A stretch of DNA of 64,000 bases from Chaetomium olivaceum (GCA_039881045.1 JAYWVB010000042.1:186001-250000); one strand, 5' to 3'. Counted from the stretch's first letter, positions 35,414 to 46,751 are shown. The notes: generated by a model not told the origin, from the letters alone. A program made the numbers and translations.

Positions 35414-36080
35414 ACGAGGCCTGCCTGTCGTGCTACCTCGTCGATTCCGAAGGAGACGAACATTTCCGACTGCAGCAACGCTCCTCCGGCTTGGGCTATT
35501 GATTGGTATGCCCATACTTTTTAGGATGGGCCGTCTCTTTGACGGACACCACGCGCTCTCTTGCCTGCCCACGCAACCAACACATTGCGTTCAGTTGATT
35601 TGAGTCAACATCCTTACTCCGCTTCCATCTGCAATCCACCCCTCGACTACCGAGGCGGGTTTCAAAGGGAGGCCAGCTCCCCGGCGGCTTCCGTGTTGTA
35701 TATTTTACATTACACCTTCACACCCATGTTTTATAGCTCTCGAGCCACGGCGTATCGGATGACTGTTTTGATATCACGGGATTTTTCACGAAGGGGTTAC
35801 GCTCATGACCACCAAGGCGGGAGGGGAGGGCGGGGAAAATACGAGAAGTTTTGGAGGCGCGGGCCTTTGCCTAGTTCCACTCTCTGTGCATTTTGTATCA
35901 TAGCATATTGGCGTCGGCCTTTTGGGGGCCTGGCGAGGACAAGGACAGGCCGACGGGAGACACAGGGACATGTGGGATCACTGTCATTACTGGCGATCAA
36001 TCGAAGCCGATTCCATCCTCATCAATCGCACCGCCCGCTAGTCTCTAGCTATTAACAATCCTACTAGGTACGGTAGCTGT
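35414..36080. other. Convergent 3' flanks
   Basis: No gene seen; the frame at 35561-36055 (+) has no coding bias. Confidence 0.45.
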
Positions 36081-38007
36081 CTATCTCCTCAACCTCCTCC
36101 ACGCACGAGGATTCGCCTTCCCCTTTCCCTCGCCCTTACCCTTCCCCTTCCCCTTCCCAGTACTCCACCCCTGCGGCGCCGTTCCCTTCCCCAGCTCTCC
36201 ATCACTCTGCGGCGTGTCCGGATCCGTCGTAAACGGCGTCGTACAGTTCATACAATCCACCCGCCCCAGCATATACTCCACATGCCTGTACGCCGCCGAC
36301 GGCGCATACTGCGGGACCATATGCCCCGCCAGATCAATCCCGACGTACGTCAGCCCGCGCTCCGACACCAGACTCCCAAACACGCCCGCCGCCGCCAGCG
36401 TCGAGGGCCCCGTCATCGCATTCTGCGGCACGTAAAAGGGCTGGTCAGGCCGCTGGCTGAACCCGCGCTGCCCGCCCCACGTCATGTTCTGCAGCGCCAG
36501 CAGCGTGCCGTTGGCCAGCAGAATCATGTCCAGCGCGCTGTGGCCGACGATGACATTCCGCGTCGCGTCGACGACGCGCGGCAGGGCGGAGACGGTCGAC
36601 GGCGCGGACCGGTCCGTCCCGTTGACGAACACGTCGTCGGACGAGCACTCCTCCCAGGTGGTGTCGAGCGGCGCGTGGATGGCGCGCTTCACGTCCGCCC
36701 GGTCGAAGTAGATGGACGCGCCCTCGGGCAGGTAGGGCATGGACCCCGGGAACCCCAGCACGTCCCAGAGCAGCGGGCAGGTCGTCGCGACTTGGTAGAT
36801 GTCGAAGCACGGGTTGAGCAGCAGGATCGCGTCGAAAATGTCCCAGTAGATGTTCCAGCACTCGTCGCGCGTCGTGCCGTTGGGGTGGGTGCCGGGGAGC
36901 TGGGAGGGTTGGGGGCCTTTTGGAGGGTAGACCAGGTACTCGGCTACGTAGTCGGCGTAGCCGCATGATTGTTCGCGGCGTTTGAGGTCGGCGCGGAAGG
37001 TGTCGTTGAAGGGGAAGAGCCCGGTCCAGTATTCGGTGAATTGGACGGCGGGGATGGGTTCTTGGATCTCGTCGGCTGCGAGCGAGGGGTTGTAGATGGT
37101 CATGCCGGACATGTCGTAGTATGTCTTGTCGTCGGCGTCGAGGAAGGCGCTGGCAATGTACGGGCAGTAGTAACCGCTGGTTATGGAGGTCAGTGGGGTT
37201 CGAGGTACATGTATGCCTGAGTTGGTGAAAAGGGAGAAACATACGCATAAGACTCTCCGGAAATGTACACCTTGTAGCCATGCATGCTAAAGGTGTCGAT
37301 AAAGTTCTTCCAGAAGCCCATGAACTGCTCGGCAAGCTCCTCCTCGTTCGTGATGGTGGCCTTGCCCGTGGTGAAACCAGTACCGACAGGCTGCTCGATG
37401 TAGACGACGTTGGTCAGGGTATGCCAACTCCAGGGGTTCTTGACAGGCTTGTAGGTGCCATACTGCCACAAGAAGGGCCCGTTTTCTTGAAGCAGGCCTT
37501 CAAAGGACGAGCACCCAGGCTACACACATAGTTAGCAGGTGTACTGAGTATAAATAATGGTTCGGGAGTAACGTACGCCACCGTTCAGCCAGATAAGGAT
37601 CTCCTTGTCGGCCGCCGGGTTGGTCGAGGGGAAGAACCAGAAGAACAGGTTGTTCTCATCGTTGGGGTCGCCGGTAATGGGGAGCAGCCCGGCATAAGAC
37701 TCACCGACGTCAAAGTCGACATCTGGAATACCCTTACCATCCACAGCGAATCCTACAATAGCGTATTAGTTACACGTCCTTGGTCAATTGGCGTTGTAGA
37801 TTGCTCACTGGTGGTATTATCGTTCAAGAACTTGTGCCCCGTCTGTTCTCGCTCAATCACCGCGCGAGGATGGTCGGCGACAACGCCAGGGTTCGCCCGC
37901 CTCGCAGCATGCTCAACATGACGTTTCCCTGCATGCGCAATACTACGGCCAGCAGCTTCAGCTGTCCCCGTGAGGAGCAGCGCCGAGAGCAGGTTCGTCC
38001 ACAACAT
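36081..38007 (-). CDS. Secreted serine carboxypeptidase (S10 family)
   Basis: Removes C-terminal residues from peptides; extracellular or vacuolar. Exons 37809..38007, 37577..37752, 37245..37519 and 36081..37176 give 581 aa. Signal peptide MLWTNLLSALLLTGTAEA from ATG 38007, then a basic propeptide-like region. Catalytic motifs: oxyanion/substrate region WLNGGPGCSS, nucleophile GESYAGYY (rebuilt across the 37177..37244 intron), Asp in GHSALDMILLANG, His in DLAGHMVPQYAP. Many N-x-S/T sites suggest glycosylation. The C-terminus is an unusual GKGKGKGKGEGKGK tail ending in RRLRR rather than a GPI signal. The substrate preference is unknown. Confidence 0.93.
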
Positions 38008-39482
38008 TTTGACCAAGGTTTGAGTGAAGACCTGGCTACGAATTGACTCGCGCGTGCCGCGGGGTGGGAACTAGACCTAGATATACTTCGGATGACAATA
38101 GCTGGTGGGCTATGTATGTACTTTTGTACTGCCACCCATACCCCGATCTTGGACCGAGGAATAACATTCCGTTCTCGGGATATCAGGTAGGAAGGTGATG
38201 GGCCCAAGCAAACTTCCAGTCCCGTCACCCCCTGTTCCGAGCTACCCCCGATACCACCAGGGATACCCACTCGGTCCCCAAACCACATATTGATTGATGG
38301 TATTGCATTGTCAGCGATATCAGGATCAGAGGGATTCGAGTCATGCCCAATGGGAAATGAGAGGGCAGGGCAAGCGAGTTGAGCTAATAGCATGCGCGAT
38401 GCCACGGTGGGTGTTCTGCACCTACCCGTCCAGGAAGTCAATTAGGATGAGCCTCGCAGGGATAGATGGATGGAGTCCGGAGACAGTCGACATGCGGTAT
38501 GTACATGCATCCACCTTTGGATGGAGGTTGACGGCGGGGTTCCTTTTGTTCCGAATTCACCAAGACGTGCGTGTATACTATGTAGCAAATATGTGGCAAA
38601 TATGTAGCAAATACCCCCCCGAGGAGGTGGCGTCCAGTCGGAAGCCGAAAGATGAAGCAGACATATTTTGCTGACACGGCTGTGTAACTTGGGTTGTCCT
38701 ATTCATAGAGAGAGGCCCAAAGAATGATGCCAAAGAATGATGAAAGCAGATGGAACGGTTGCATGCAGTCGCCGATCGTGCAGCGGCAGCTAGGCGGGCT
38801 AAACGGGGTTGGGGAGGTGCTCCTGTGCTGCCAAGGATATGTGGAAGAACCGTCCCGATTAGGGAGGTGGAAGAGAAAGGTTCGTATCTGATTGGACCAA
38901 CGTACTTGGGGGCCGGGGGTTTGTGTTGAGAGGGGTCTGACTCGGCAGCTTTCGTTCCCGTGCCTGTTCCCGGTCTGATGGGAATTCTGCGATTTCTATA
39001 GGGCTGTGGATTTCATGTATCTAAGAGTTAGTTACTGAGTTAGTTACTGTGTAGTAACTAGTAAGAGGGCCATGCAATGCTCTTATGTCGAGCAAAACGG
39101 GTGCCGCGTGCGGGTTCAGTTGGAAAGGCGGCGATCGACACGACAAGGTAAGGTAGTGATAACGACCGAGCAAGATACCTTAAGTAGGGCTGTTGGATTT
39201 GGATGGTAAAAGTTGGCCACTACCTCGACGCCAAGTGTATAAACGCAAGCTTCCTGCGCGATGCCCATAGTTTTTGCGTTTCTCAGGGATATCGGAGACA
39301 ATGCGAGGATTGCGAGAAAGCGGTCAAATAGTATCGGTGTCTTGCCCGTGTGCATAGCAAACAGTCTAAATAAGTCTAGCTTTAAATCGCACTGTGATAA
39401 TCTACAACCTCCTCGCCTGCATCTCCAGCTTGACATGATAATGAGCATTGCCATCACGCAAACATTGATCTTTCTTATTGCA
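38008..39482. promoter_or_regulatory. Divergent upstream region of the carboxypeptidase and the 628-aa unknown
   Basis: No gene. It contains a short GTAGCAAATAT-type triplication (38579-38611), a GTTAGTTACT repeat (about 39022-39060) and a TATAAA box at 39238-39243 serving the right-hand gene. Confidence 0.45.
39238..39243 (+). promoter_or_regulatory. TATA box of the 628-aa unknown gene
   Basis: TATAAA about 240 bases before ATG 39483. It implies a start of transcription near 39270, so ATGs before that are unlikely to be used. Confidence 0.45.
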
Positions 39483-41369
39483 ATGACCGACGACATCCGA
39501 CTGAGCGCTGAGGAGTTTCGAAGAATCTACGAACAGAGCTTCAGAACGTGGTCTGCACTACGCCATGCCGCAATTGAGCAACCAGGCCTTCCACCCTCTT
39601 ACCTCGACATCTCAAATACCTTCCGTGGATATCCATCTTTCCCACGCGACCTATGTCTAAAACATGTCAAATACGCCAAGCATAGCCAAGTATACGCCAC
39701 GGGCCGTTCCACTTGGGCCTCCACACAACCAGACTGCGAACATGGATTAGCGCCCTTTCATCAACAGGTGCAAATCGGTGTCGCCTCGAGAAAGCTCATC
39801 CAGCTCTCCGTCGCGAACACTCCGGGGATACCCTGGGAATCGTGGTTCTCACGGGGTAATCAGAACTATCTTGCTATACTCATCCTGGCTTGGGCTTATG
39901 TCCTCTCTGCGCGTTGGGTTGAGTTTATGTCCAAACATGTTCGCACATCACTCGTCTATACGAGTAGCAACGCCGATGACTATATCCCAGACACACATAC
40001 AATCCCTTTGCCAAACCATCTTAGTTTACCGGTAGACATGAAAGATGCGGGCCCGGACGAGGCTCGGTGGTGGGCAGCCGTACTCGCTCCGTGCCAGGGT
40101 TGGCAGGCGACTATGTTGATGGGCCAAGAAACCTTCGTTGCACCTTGGTCAATACTGCTCCAGCCAGCCTACCGTTTTGTGCTATCGACAAACTCAAACT
40201 TTCATTCCGACCCAGTAACAGCTCCATCTTCCTCCGAAGCCCTCCGTTTCCTTGCCAACTTCTGCCTTCGCCGCAATATCGCAGATCAGAGCCAGGCAGC
40301 CCTTGCCGCCGTGCTGCTCTTCCCATCCATGCGCACCGACCAAGGTTTCCAGCTGCCAGCTTTCACAGGCAGTCCTCCAAATGGCTCTGCCAGAGTTCCA
40401 TCTTTTGCCCTACCGCAACAGCTTTCCGATCCGGACTGTGAACAACAACATGCCTGGATCACCCAACAAGACCACCTCGACAGACTCATAACCCTCAGCT
40501 GCCACACCAGCGGCATCCGCCCCCTGCTGCTCAGCAGCTTCTACGAGCCCACCCTCTCCTGCAACGCCGTTACCCCCTGGCTGCAGGGCGCACTAGCCGT
40601 CACGGACGCGGTTGGTCGAGACGACCCCCTCGCCCTCGCCCGCATGCTGATGGACCGCCAACCCCAACTCGCGCCCCTCTGGCTCGGCATCGCCGTCCTC
40701 GGGCTCCAGCAAACCCTCCTGCAGGACGTGCGCTTTGCCCAGATCCCCGTCGACCTCCACTCGGCAGTGTGGTCGGGCGGGACGGTGCAGTCTTTCCTTC
40801 AGCAGCCTGTTGCTGACCCGCTGGTGGGGGTGAATGGGCGGGTGGCGCGGGCGGATCAGTGCCGGTTGCTGTTTCTCTCGCGGGTGGGGTTGTATGAGAG
40901 GGTGCCGGTTTGTCAGTGGAGGCCGTTTGGGGGCACGCCGGTTGAGCAGACGGATCTGGAGGTGAGGGTTCACGCGGGTTGTAAGGGGCATGGGCTGAGG
41001 TATTGCGGGGTTGCGTGGGATTGTGTGGAGGGAAAGACGACATACCAACCGTTCGGCGGTGACGGGGTCTCGGCGTGCCAGAACCCTCCGCTGACGACAC
41101 GGAAGACATCGAGTCTGGAACAAGATGCTGTTGATTACGGAAATTTGGATCGCGAGAGAGACTTTGCCTCGGAAAACGCAACGCGGAGCATCTTTGGCTG
41201 GCTGCGTGTTAATGGATATGCCTCGGATGAGAAGGACATATGGAACTACGAATGGTTTGATATATCCGAGTCAGATGAGGAGATCCAGAGTCAAGATGGT
41301 TTGGGAGATAGGTCCAAGTCTCCTTCACGTGTGGAAGCTTGGATTGCTGAACTATCTCACGAGTTTTGA
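39483..41369 (+). CDS. Unidentified intronless 628-aa protein
   Basis: I do not recognise a domain. From ATG 39483 the frame starts MTDDIRLSAEEFRRIYEQSF; in-frame ATGs at 39261 and 39435 give hydrophobic extensions but the TATA box at 39238 argues against the first. The protein is rich in Trp, Pro and Leu with a possible hydrophobic stretch (NYLAILILAWAYVLSARWVEF) and several later Trp/Cys motifs (CQWRPFGGTPVEQ, WDCVEGKTTYQPFG), and ends acidic (ISESDEEIQSQD). No signal peptide or catalytic signature is seen. Codon bias improves through the frame, and the 3' half is strongly GC3, so it is a real gene. It resembles the large, lineage-restricted intronless fungal proteins of unknown role. It converges on MRF1, 238 bases away. 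Confidence 0.75.
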   Translation: MTDDIRLSAEEFRRIYEQSFRTWSALRHAAIEQPGLPPSYLDISNTFRGYPSFPRDLCLKHVKYAKHSQVYATGRSTWASTQPDCEHGLAPFHQQVQIGVASRKLIQLSVANTPGIPWESWFSRGNQNYLAILILAWAYVLSARWVEFMSKHVRTSLVYTSSNADDYIPDTHTIPLPNHLSLPVDMKDAGPDEARWWAAVLAPCQGWQATMLMGQETFVAPWSILLQPAYRFVLSTNSNFHSDPVTAPSSSEALRFLANFCLRRNIADQSQAALAAVLLFPSMRTDQGFQLPAFTGSPPNGSARVPSFALPQQLSDPDCEQQHAWITQQDHLDRLITLSCHTSGIRPLLLSSFYEPTLSCNAVTPWLQGALAVTDAVGRDDPLALARMLMDRQPQLAPLWLGIAVLGLQQTLLQDVRFAQIPVDLHSAVWSGGTVQSFLQQPVADPLVGVNGRVARADQCRLLFLSRVGLYERVPVCQWRPFGGTPVEQTDLEVRVHAGCKGHGLRYCGVAWDCVEGKTTYQPFGGDGVSACQNPPLTTRKTSSLEQDAVDYGNLDRERDFASENATRSIFGWLRVNGYASDEKDIWNYEWFDISESDEEIQSQDGLGDRSKSPSRVEAWIAELSHEF

Positions 41370-41607
41370 TACCGGAGATATTATTGGGTTTCTAGGTATT
41401 TTCCTAAGTTAAGAATACTGGAAACAAGTCTGAACCTTGTCCAAAATATCCCATCGAGCCCTGGTAATACCCGGAATTTGTAGTTGAGAGGCGAAGTCTA
41501 AACATAAACTCGAGTCCTTGTCTATTCGGGTATTCGATCTGTCTATCCATTTGTCTGTGATATATGTACAAGATTTCATAATACACGAGGGCCAAGCTAG
41601 CAGACGA

Positions 41608-42965
41608 TCACTTGCCCTTCTTCTGCTTCTGCGGAGCGGCAGCCGCTTCCTCATCAGCAATGAGCGCCTCGATGTCCTTGTTGATCAGCCAGTCCTGAAC
41701 ACTGTCCATGACCTTCCCCAGCGTCTCGCCGCCCCGCAGGACATCCGGCAGGTTGTGGACATTCAGCCCGCTCCGGTGGTCTGTACACCGGTCTTGCTGG
41801 TACTGATATGTCCGGATCTTATCACCACGAGTGATCTGCGAGTTCGCTAGCACGCTGCTACGTAGCTGGCGCGCCGCTTCCTCCCTCGCCTCGCGCCGTT
41901 GCTGGGCTAGCCTGGACCGCAGCAAGCGCCACGCGACCTCGCGGTTCCGCTGCTGCGACCGCGAGTCCTGCATGCTGACCGTCGTGCCGGTGGGGATATG
42001 GGTTAGCCGGATGGCCGACTCGGTCTTGTTGACGTGCTGCCCGCCCGCGCCGCCCGCGCGCATCTTCTCGCTCCGCACCTCGGTCGGGTCGATGTAGAAG
42101 TCGCTCTCCGGCTTGTCCCAGTCGGCCTCGGACTCGGACGTGCCGTTCTCCGGGAAGGACGGGAGCACCCATACCGCGACGGCGCTCGTGTGGGTGCGGC
42201 CGCTCTTTTCGGTGGCAGGTACCCGCTGCACGCGGTGCATACCCGCCTCGCCGCGGAAGAGGCCGTATGCGCCCTGCTCCTGAACCTCCAGCACGGCTTC
42301 TTGCAGCGGGATTTCTCCCTCGGAACCCGTCGACCCGTCGCTGTCGGACGCCTCGTACTGCACAATTCTCGTTCTGTAACCCTTGTTCGCGCAGTACGCC
42401 TTGTACATCTGAAAAAGCGAATCGGCAAAGAAGCGCCCCTCCATGCCTCCGGGGCCGGGCCGTACTTCGAGTAGGCAAGGCATGTCGGCGAACGGGTGCT
42501 TGGGTGTCAGGGCTACTGAGAGGTTGTGGCTGGACTCGGCGAGCTGGGCGTTCGTAGCCTCGAGGTCGTCTTTCGCCAGCTCCCGCATCTCGGCATCGTT
42601 CGAATGAAGCAAGCCCTGGAGCTCACTGAGTGCAGCCTTGGCTTTTTCGAGTTCCTTGACTGCGCTGGCAACTCTCGAGATCTCGCCTGCGCGTTTGGCC
42701 TTGTTTGCGTCAAAGTCATTTTCCAAGGCCGCGCTCAATTGATCGTGTTCAGCTGCGAGTTTGCGCGCGCGCTCGAGTAGGGCGGAGGGAAGTGTGATGG
42801 GAGTTTCTGGTGGAAAAGTCGAGGTTAATCGAGGGGGGAATTGAAGCTGTGGCTTGTAACCATTAGAGTAGTAATACCTGTGCTAGCCCTCCGAACAAAG
42901 TGGGAAACGCCGGCGCGTCTCAAGGACCGCACACAGCTACGGCACACCCATGGTGCTGCCAACAT
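41608..42965 (-). CDS. MRF1: Mitochondrial peptide chain release factor 1
   Basis: Class I release factor terminating mitochondrial translation at UAA/UAG. Exons 42878..42965 and 41608..42806 give 428 aa. N-terminal presequence rich in Arg/Ser without acids (CVRSLRRAGVSHFVRRAS) targets the matrix. The PCRF domain (LLEVRPGPGGMEGRFFADSL) is followed by the peptidyl-hydrolase domain with GGQ in GGAGGQHVNKTESAIRLTH, then SQQRNREVAWRLL and IRTYQYQQDR. The end is Lys-rich. ATG 42965 begins the presequence; the open frame further upstream to 43166 shows no targeting character. It is divergent from the tryptophanyl-tRNA synthetase gene, with 337 bases between the ATGs. Confidence 0.95.
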
Positions 42966-43302
42966 AGTCGCAAGACACCGGGTGCTGTCTCGTGGTAAGC
43001 ATCGGCGTGGAACCGGGAACAGAGGTTGAGCGGACTCGCTGTATTTCCAGCGAATGCAAGCCTGAACCGAGCCCTGTGAATTTCTCTCGGCAGGCATTGA
43101 TTCTGCCGCATGTCCCCGCCTTCCCCGGACGCCAAGCCCCTGCAATAAGTGCCCCTCCCCCACCATCTTAACACTTTACAGCGTCGCATTCAGACATTGA
43201 CTCACCAATCTACAAGTGGTGGACTGGCCGTCCTGTACTCGACCATACCTCGCCAAACGCCAATTCGAATTGTAGGACCGCAACGACAGAACCGATCACA
43301 GA
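42966..43302. promoter_or_regulatory. Divergent promoter MRF1 / tryptophanyl-tRNA synthetase
   Basis: 337 bases between two outward-facing translation genes. No TATA box is obvious, in keeping with housekeeping promoters. Confidence 0.5.
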
Positions 43303-45414
43303 ATGGCTACAAACGTTAACGCTGCGGCTCTCGACGAGTCGCCCATTCCGGAGCCAGTCCACAAGCAGCAAAAGCAGACCATTGACCCCTACAATGTTAG
43401 TAATAATGCTAGACAAATGGACACAGTAACCAGTCTGACAGATGTTAGGTCTCCGGCGAGGTTGGAGAGGACGGCGTAGTCAAGGCCATCGACTACAACA
43501 AACTAGTCGAGGAATTCGGCACCAAGAAGATCGACGATGAGCTGCTCGCCCGCTTCGAGCGCATAACCGGCAAGCGCCCACACCACTTCCTCCGGAGAGG
43601 CATTGTCTTTTCCCACAGAGACTTTGAGCTCATTCTCGACCGCTATGAGCGCGGCGAACCCTTCTTCCTGTACACGGGCCGCGGGCCCTCATCCGACAGT
43701 GTGCATGTGGGGCATACGATCCCCTTCGAGTTTACAAAGTGTATGAGTGGACTCTAATCGCATGGGATGGTTCTTGGGGTGAACCATCGGAGGTTGTTTT
43801 TGCCAGACGAGGGCTAACACCGGCGCACCAGGGCTTCAGGATACCTTTGATGTACCGGTACGTGGACAGGAGATGTAACGAAGCAGGGTCAGCAGTGATG
43901 CTAACGTTTTAAAAGCTTATCATCATGTTGACGGACGACGAGAAGTGAGTATGGGCTATAACTGTAGGGAGGGGTCTCACTAACCCAGCCAGGTATCTAT
44001 TCTCCGAAAAGAGAACGGTCGAGGAAGTCCAGGGGTACTGCACCAGCAACTCCAAGGACATCATTGCTATTGGCTTTGACCCCGCGAAGACCTTCATCTT
44101 TTCGGATGTAAGCACATACAAAAGCCAGGATTGGGATATCTCAGGGGCTGACCCGGATTTAGTTCGACTATGTCGGTGGCGCCTTTTACAGGAATATTGT
44201 CCGCCTGTCAAAGCACATCACACTCAACCAGGCTCGCGCCATCTTTGGATTCAACGAGAGCAGCAATATCGGGCGGATTCACTTTGGCAGCATCCAAGGT
44301 GCGCCGTGTTACCTTTCAGACTCGCAGTGCCACGACTAATAGCAGCACAGGGGCTACGAGCTGGGCGTCATCATTCCCACATATTTTTGGCGAAGATGAG
44401 ACCAAGACTGTTGGGATACCGGCGCTCATGTAAGATGCCCTAGAGCTCCCATCACTTCCGCCAGCTAACAGTGATAGTCCTTGCGCCATCGACCAAGATC
44501 CGTAGGTAGCCCCTATTCAGGGGCTGGAAGCAACGCACAGCATCCAACTACCCACACACCCCTTTTGTTATTACTATACTGATAATCTTTAGGTGTAAGT
44601 ACCCAGCACTATTTAGTGCCATTTGCTCTTGATTAACCAGCGCAGATTTCCGCATGACACGGGATGTGTCGGCAAGGTTAAAGTACCAGGGGAAGTCCTA
44701 CGCCAAGCCATCCCTCATTCACTCCCTCTTCCTGCCGGCTCTTCAAGGGCCTGGTACGAAGGTATGACCCAATTTCCTTGACTTTTGTATCGTGGGGTTG
44801 TACTGACGCCGCTCGCAGATGTCCGCATCTATCGACGAGTCCGCAAGTAGGTCACTGTACCAGGCCGTGATTCACTAAATCACCCGCTGACAGCAGCAGT
44901 CTTCATGAAGGACACACCCAACCAGATCAAGAACAAGATCAACAAATATGCCTTCTCTGGCGGCAAGGTGTCGGTTGAGGAGCACCGGAGTCTTGGAGGC
45001 GACACCAGCGTCGATGTGGCCTTCCAATACCTCCGCTTCTTCCTCGAAGACGACGACGAGCTGGAGAGGATCAAGGGGGAGTACGAGAGGGGGGAGATGC
45101 TGACCGGGGAACTCAAGGCTATCTGCATCAAGGAGCTCCAGACTTATGTAGCCGGTTTCCAGGAGAGGAGAGCCAAGGTGGACGACGAGACGGTCAAGCA
45201 GTTTATGGAGAGGCGGCCGCTGAAGTGGGGAGGCAACCCGCGCGCAACGATAGTCGTTCCTACGGTCGAGAATGGGGAGGCTGGCGAGGGCGCGGAGGGC
45301 GACGGGAAGATGACGAAGAACCAGCTCAAGAAGCTCGAGAAGATAAGGCAAGCCGAGGCCAAGAAGGCCCAGAAGGCGAAGGAGAAGGCGGAAGCAGCAG
45401 CGAAGGCGGAATAG
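43303..45414 (+). CDS. WRS1: Cytosolic tryptophanyl-tRNA synthetase with a probable 2-nt exon
   Basis: Charges cytosolic tRNA-Trp. Twelve exons are needed: 43303..43395, 43449..43740, 43832..43857, 43916..43944, 43993..44107, 44163..44298, 44351..44429, 44478..44501, 44593..44594, 44646..44761, 44819..44846, 44900..45414; total 1455 bases, 484 aa. Motifs: SVHVGHTIPFEFTKWLQDTF (HIGH-like), AIDQDPYFRMTRDV, KMSAS, KNKINKYAFSGG, FFLEDDDELERI; a Lys/Ala-rich tail. The GT at 44593-44594 supplies the bases that restore frame and the invariant Tyr of DPYFR; without it the joint gives a wrong frame. It is flanked by TTTAG and GTAAGT. The last acceptor is a triple CAGCAGCAG; using the third gives ESAIFMKDT as in relatives. 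The exon-dense 5' half contrasts with a 515-base last exon. Confidence 0.93.
44593..44594 (+). other. Putative 2-nt exon of the tryptophanyl-tRNA synthetase gene
   Basis: Left intron 44502..44592 (GTAGGT...ATACTGATAATCTTTAG) and right intron 44595..44645 (GTAAGT...GATTAACCAGCGCAG) each have good donor, branch and acceptor. The exon GT joins CC and AT to encode Pro-Tyr of the conserved DPYFR. Known from family conservation; not proven by cDNA here. Confidence 0.7.
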
Positions 45415-45937
45415 ATGTCGGGCTTGGCAAGAGGTTTGTTGGGCCGCGTAGACTCGATCTTTGGCGCCAAATATAGCCATCTCAGAGAGTTGGGCGAGTA
45501 AATAGACTTGCAAGTTGCGGTTTCGGGGTGTTGTGACTCGGGAAAGCTATCTTCTCGACCCCACTTGATAGCAAGGGAAGGTCGTGTTGAGTGCGCCCTG
45601 GTTGTGCTTTGCGGAGTTAGTCAATCAAAGGGCGTGACATCCCAACTGCCTATATGAGACAACTGTGCGCCGTCGTGTAACTGAGTCGCCCAAGCACCGT
45701 TTTACAAGTTGCAACACTACGAAACTGTGCTACGAGTTGCGCACCATATAACCCATCACGGTTCCCTTTCGTATCTCGGGACCTCCTTCGCAAGTTGAGG
45801 TGACTCATCGTGGTCCATCACCACCACCCACCACCCACCAACCCCTGACTTCTGACTTCTTCCAACCATCAACCCACCACCGAATATCCCAACTATCGCG
45901 AATGCAGACAAGACAATACCAGAATAACAACGCCAAA
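45415..45937. promoter_or_regulatory. Upstream region of the GST gene
   Basis: No gene. A C/A-rich leader (45800-45900, CCACCACCCACC repeats) directly precedes the GST ATG. Confidence 0.4.
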
Positions 45938-46751
45938 ATGGCCTATCACCTCCACATCACCAACAAGAACTACTCCTCCTGGTCCCTCCGTCCCTGGCTC
46001 CTCCTCCGCCAACTCAACATCCCCTTCACCGAACACCTGCACCCGCTCATCTCAGGCACCTTCGCCCAGCCACAATGGCGCGCCTTCTCCCCCATCGCCC
46101 ACGTCCCCTGCCTTCACATCCTCCCGGACACCACCACCACCACCACCACCACCACCACCACAACCCCCTCCGATGATGATGATACTAAGACGAAAGAAGC
46201 CAACACACCACCGCCTCATCCTGTGGGACTCGCTCGCCATCACCGAACACCTCGCCGAGTCCCACCCGGACAAGCCGGTGTACCCTTCCTCGCCGGCCGC
46301 ACGCGCGTGGGCGCGCTCCGCCGTCGCTGAGATGCACTCCGGTTTTGCGGCTATCAGACAAACGCTGGGTTTCAACGTCGGGGTGCGGATCGCGCTGGGG
46401 GAGGAGGCTTTCCAGGGGGAGGAGGGGGCAGCGCTGATGCGGGATCTGGAGAGGGTGGATGAGCTGTGGACGGAGGGGTTGGAGAGGTTTGGGGGTCCGT
46501 TTTTGGGCGGGAGGGAGTTTGGGGCGGTGGATGCCTTCTTTGCGCCGGTGGTGTTGAGGGTGCGGACGTATGAGGGGGTGGGGGGGAGGGGGTTTTTGCT
46601 GGGGGAGAGGGCGCGGGGGTATGTGGAGAGGATGGTGGAGGTGGAAGGGGTGAGGGAGTGGGTTGGGGCGGCGTTGAGGGAGACGGGGAGGGAGGTGGTG
46701 CATGAGAGGGAGAGTGTCGAGGGGGGGGGAAGAGGTTGGTGGCTGATTTGA
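45938..46751 (+). CDS. Glutathione S-transferase-like protein, apparent frameshift
   Basis: Conjugates glutathione to electrophiles, or acts as a maleylacetoacetate-isomerase/zeta-like GST. The thioredoxin-fold start is clear: MAYHLHITNKNYSSWSLRPW with the active-site Ser in YSSWS, then VPCLH. After a Thr-repeat insertion (ACC x about 11, 46130-46160) and an Asp run, the glutathione-site motif LILWDSLAITEHLAE follows one base out of frame. The shift is located between about 46161 and 46212, most simply in the ACACCACC at 46203-46212. The alpha-helical domain (FNVGVRIALGEEAF, REFGAVDAFFAPVVLRVRTY with the conserved Asp) is intact to the stop, about 270 aa in total. ATG 45938 starts the domain. 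The break may be sequence error; the Thr/Asp insertion is an unusual loop for a GST. Confidence 0.82.
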
